Below, in pieces: positions 63,224 to 64,000 of a DNA stretch of 64,000 nucleotides. This DNA comes from Lautropia dentalis (GTDB taxonomy: Bacteria; Pseudomonadota; Gammaproteobacteria; Burkholderiales; Burkholderiaceae_E). The notes under the pieces are model-generated. The model did no database searches and was not told the origin of the DNA. It was given only the letters and a program-made list of their open reading frames with translations. Position 1 is the stretch's first letter. Each line of letters begins with the position of its first letter. The DNA is taken from assembly GCF_003892345.1 (NCBI RefSeq), contig NZ_RRUE01000001.1, positions 217,008 to 281,007 of the forward strand, in the 5' to 3' direction. A program made the position numbers and the translations under genes.

Positions 63224-64000
63224 ATGATGATCGGAACCGCCGGGCACATCGACCACGGCAAGACCTCGCTGGTCAGGGCGCTGACCGGTACCGATACCGA
63301 CCGACTGCCCGAAGAGAAAAAGCGCGGCATGAGCATCGAGCTGGGCTTTGCGTTTCTGGAGGACGGGAAGGCGGGGCCTGAGCGCGATGCCAGGATATCG
63401 GGCAAGGTGCGTATCGGTTTCATCGACGTGCCCGGCCACGAAAAACTGCTGCACACCATGATTGCCGGCGCCACCGGCATCGATTTTGCGCTGCTGGTGG
63501 TGGCTGCCGACGATGGTGTGATGCCGCAGACCCGCGAGCATCTGGCCGTGCTGTCACTGCTGGGCGTGCGGCGTGGCATCGTGGCGCTGACCAAGACCGA
63601 CCGGGTTGATGCCGCTCGCGTGGCCGAGGTAACGGCCGACATCAAGGCACTGCTGGCGCCCACGCCGCTGGCGGACGCACGCATCGTGCCGGTCTCGACC
63701 GTGACTGGCGCGGGGATCGATGAGCTGCGCCACTGGCTGGTGGCGGAGGCGCGGTGCATGGCCTATGGTGGAACGCCCATGCCCTGGATTCCACCTCACC
63801 CCCCAGGGATGCGCTTCACGGACAGGCGGTTCATCGCGACGCCATCGGCAGACGTGCAGCCTGTTGACGGGGAGAACACCGAAATGGGGGCCACCGAAGT
63901 GGAGGCCGCCGAAGCGGGCCCGGTGGACCTCGTGGAAGTGGACTCCGTGGGCGTGGATAACGCCGCGGTGCCGGATCCCGCGGCCGGAGAGAACGCCCAC
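63224..64000 (+). CDS. selB: Selenocysteine-specific elongation factor SelB (partial)
   Basis: The frame is open from the ATG at 63224 to the window edge (259 codons), so the C-terminus, including the SECIS-binding domain, is missing. The GTPase motifs are G1 AGHIDHGKTS, G3 DVPGHEK and G4 LTKTDR. SelB brings selenocysteinyl-tRNA to a UGA next to a SECIS. From about residue 180 the sequence departs from the usual start of domain II and becomes an acidic Val/Glu/Ala/Pro-rich stretch with repeated xxVDxVEV-like words, which looks like a long inserted linker. It follows selA by six bases. Confidence 0.93.
   Translation, partial: MMIGTAGHIDHGKTSLVRALTGTDTDRLPEEKKRGMSIELGFAFLEDGKAGPERDARISGKVRIGFIDVPGHEKLLHTMIAGATGIDFALLVVAADDGVMPQTREHLAVLSLLGVRRGIVALTKTDRVDAARVAEVTADIKALLAPTPLADARIVPVSTVTGAGIDELRHWLVAEARCMAYGGTPMPWIPPHPPGMRFTDRRFIATPSADVQPVDGENTEMGATEVEAAEAGPVDLVEVDSVGVDNAAVPDPAAGENAH

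Overview
The window is 64 kb of GC-rich bacterial chromosome with no plasmid, phage or insertion-sequence signature. Gene content and neighbourhoods point to a Burkholderiales-type betaproteobacterium: pcnB-folK, divergent hda/purM, exbB/exbD/tonB, cstA-ybdD, fabA-fabB, a proX-proW-proV operon, and a selenocysteine formate dehydrogenase-N locus followed by fdhE-selA-selB. A Lautropia-like organism would fit, but that is inference and was not checked by a search.

Layout. 1-15914 (minus): a surface-protein operon of one outer-membrane barrel-type protein followed by two giant paralogous secreted proteins; the last one runs off the left edge but is open for all 1,687 visible codons. 16379-18957 (minus): Mn-type superoxide dismutase, fabB and fabA. 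19398-20153 (minus): a family-3 solute-binding protein without an export signal. 20724-25235 (plus): cstA, a ybdD homologue, a divergent long Hfq-like RNA-binding protein and rlmJ. 25394-30200 (minus): an orphan metal/siderophore-type binding protein, a two-domain acetyltransferase and tonB-exbB-exbD. 30982-38855 (plus): a RibB-like/RibA/FolE fusion, galE and a glycine-betaine ABC transporter. 39020-41966 (minus): HAD phosphatase, pcnB, folK. 42271-47596 (plus): an lldP lactate permease interrupted by a one-base frameshift, then a complete FecBCD-type ABC transporter whose binding protein is a paralogue of the orphan at 25394-26521. 47832-52799 (plus): three tandem exported proteins, two of them lipoproteins, that share an unrecognised C-terminal four-cysteine domain. 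52809-54905: hda and purM, divergent. 55656-64000 (plus): fdnG (in-frame UGA with a SECIS hairpin), fdnH, fdnI, fdhE, selA and the start of selB; a ModE-like molybdate box lies about 380 bp upstream of fdnG.

How it fits together. The right end is a self-contained module: FdnGHI oxidises formate at the periplasmic face, FdhE matures it, and SelA and SelB provide and insert the selenocysteine. A molybdate-responsive site in front is logical because FdnG is a molybdoenzyme. TonB/ExbBD, the FecBCD-type transporter and the orphan binding protein suggest metallophore uptake. The giant surface operon and the three-gene lipoprotein family are the most lineage-specific material and the best candidates for undescribed biology.

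The window is rich in short tandem repeats (7-, 15- and 22-bp periods) and in recent internal duplications, including two nearly identical segments of about 1.1 kb inside the two giant genes. Three genes also carry a TANAAT-like hexamer 6-7 bases before their ATG with no Shine-Dalgarno, which suggests leaderless starts. No tRNA, rRNA, CRISPR array or transposase was seen.
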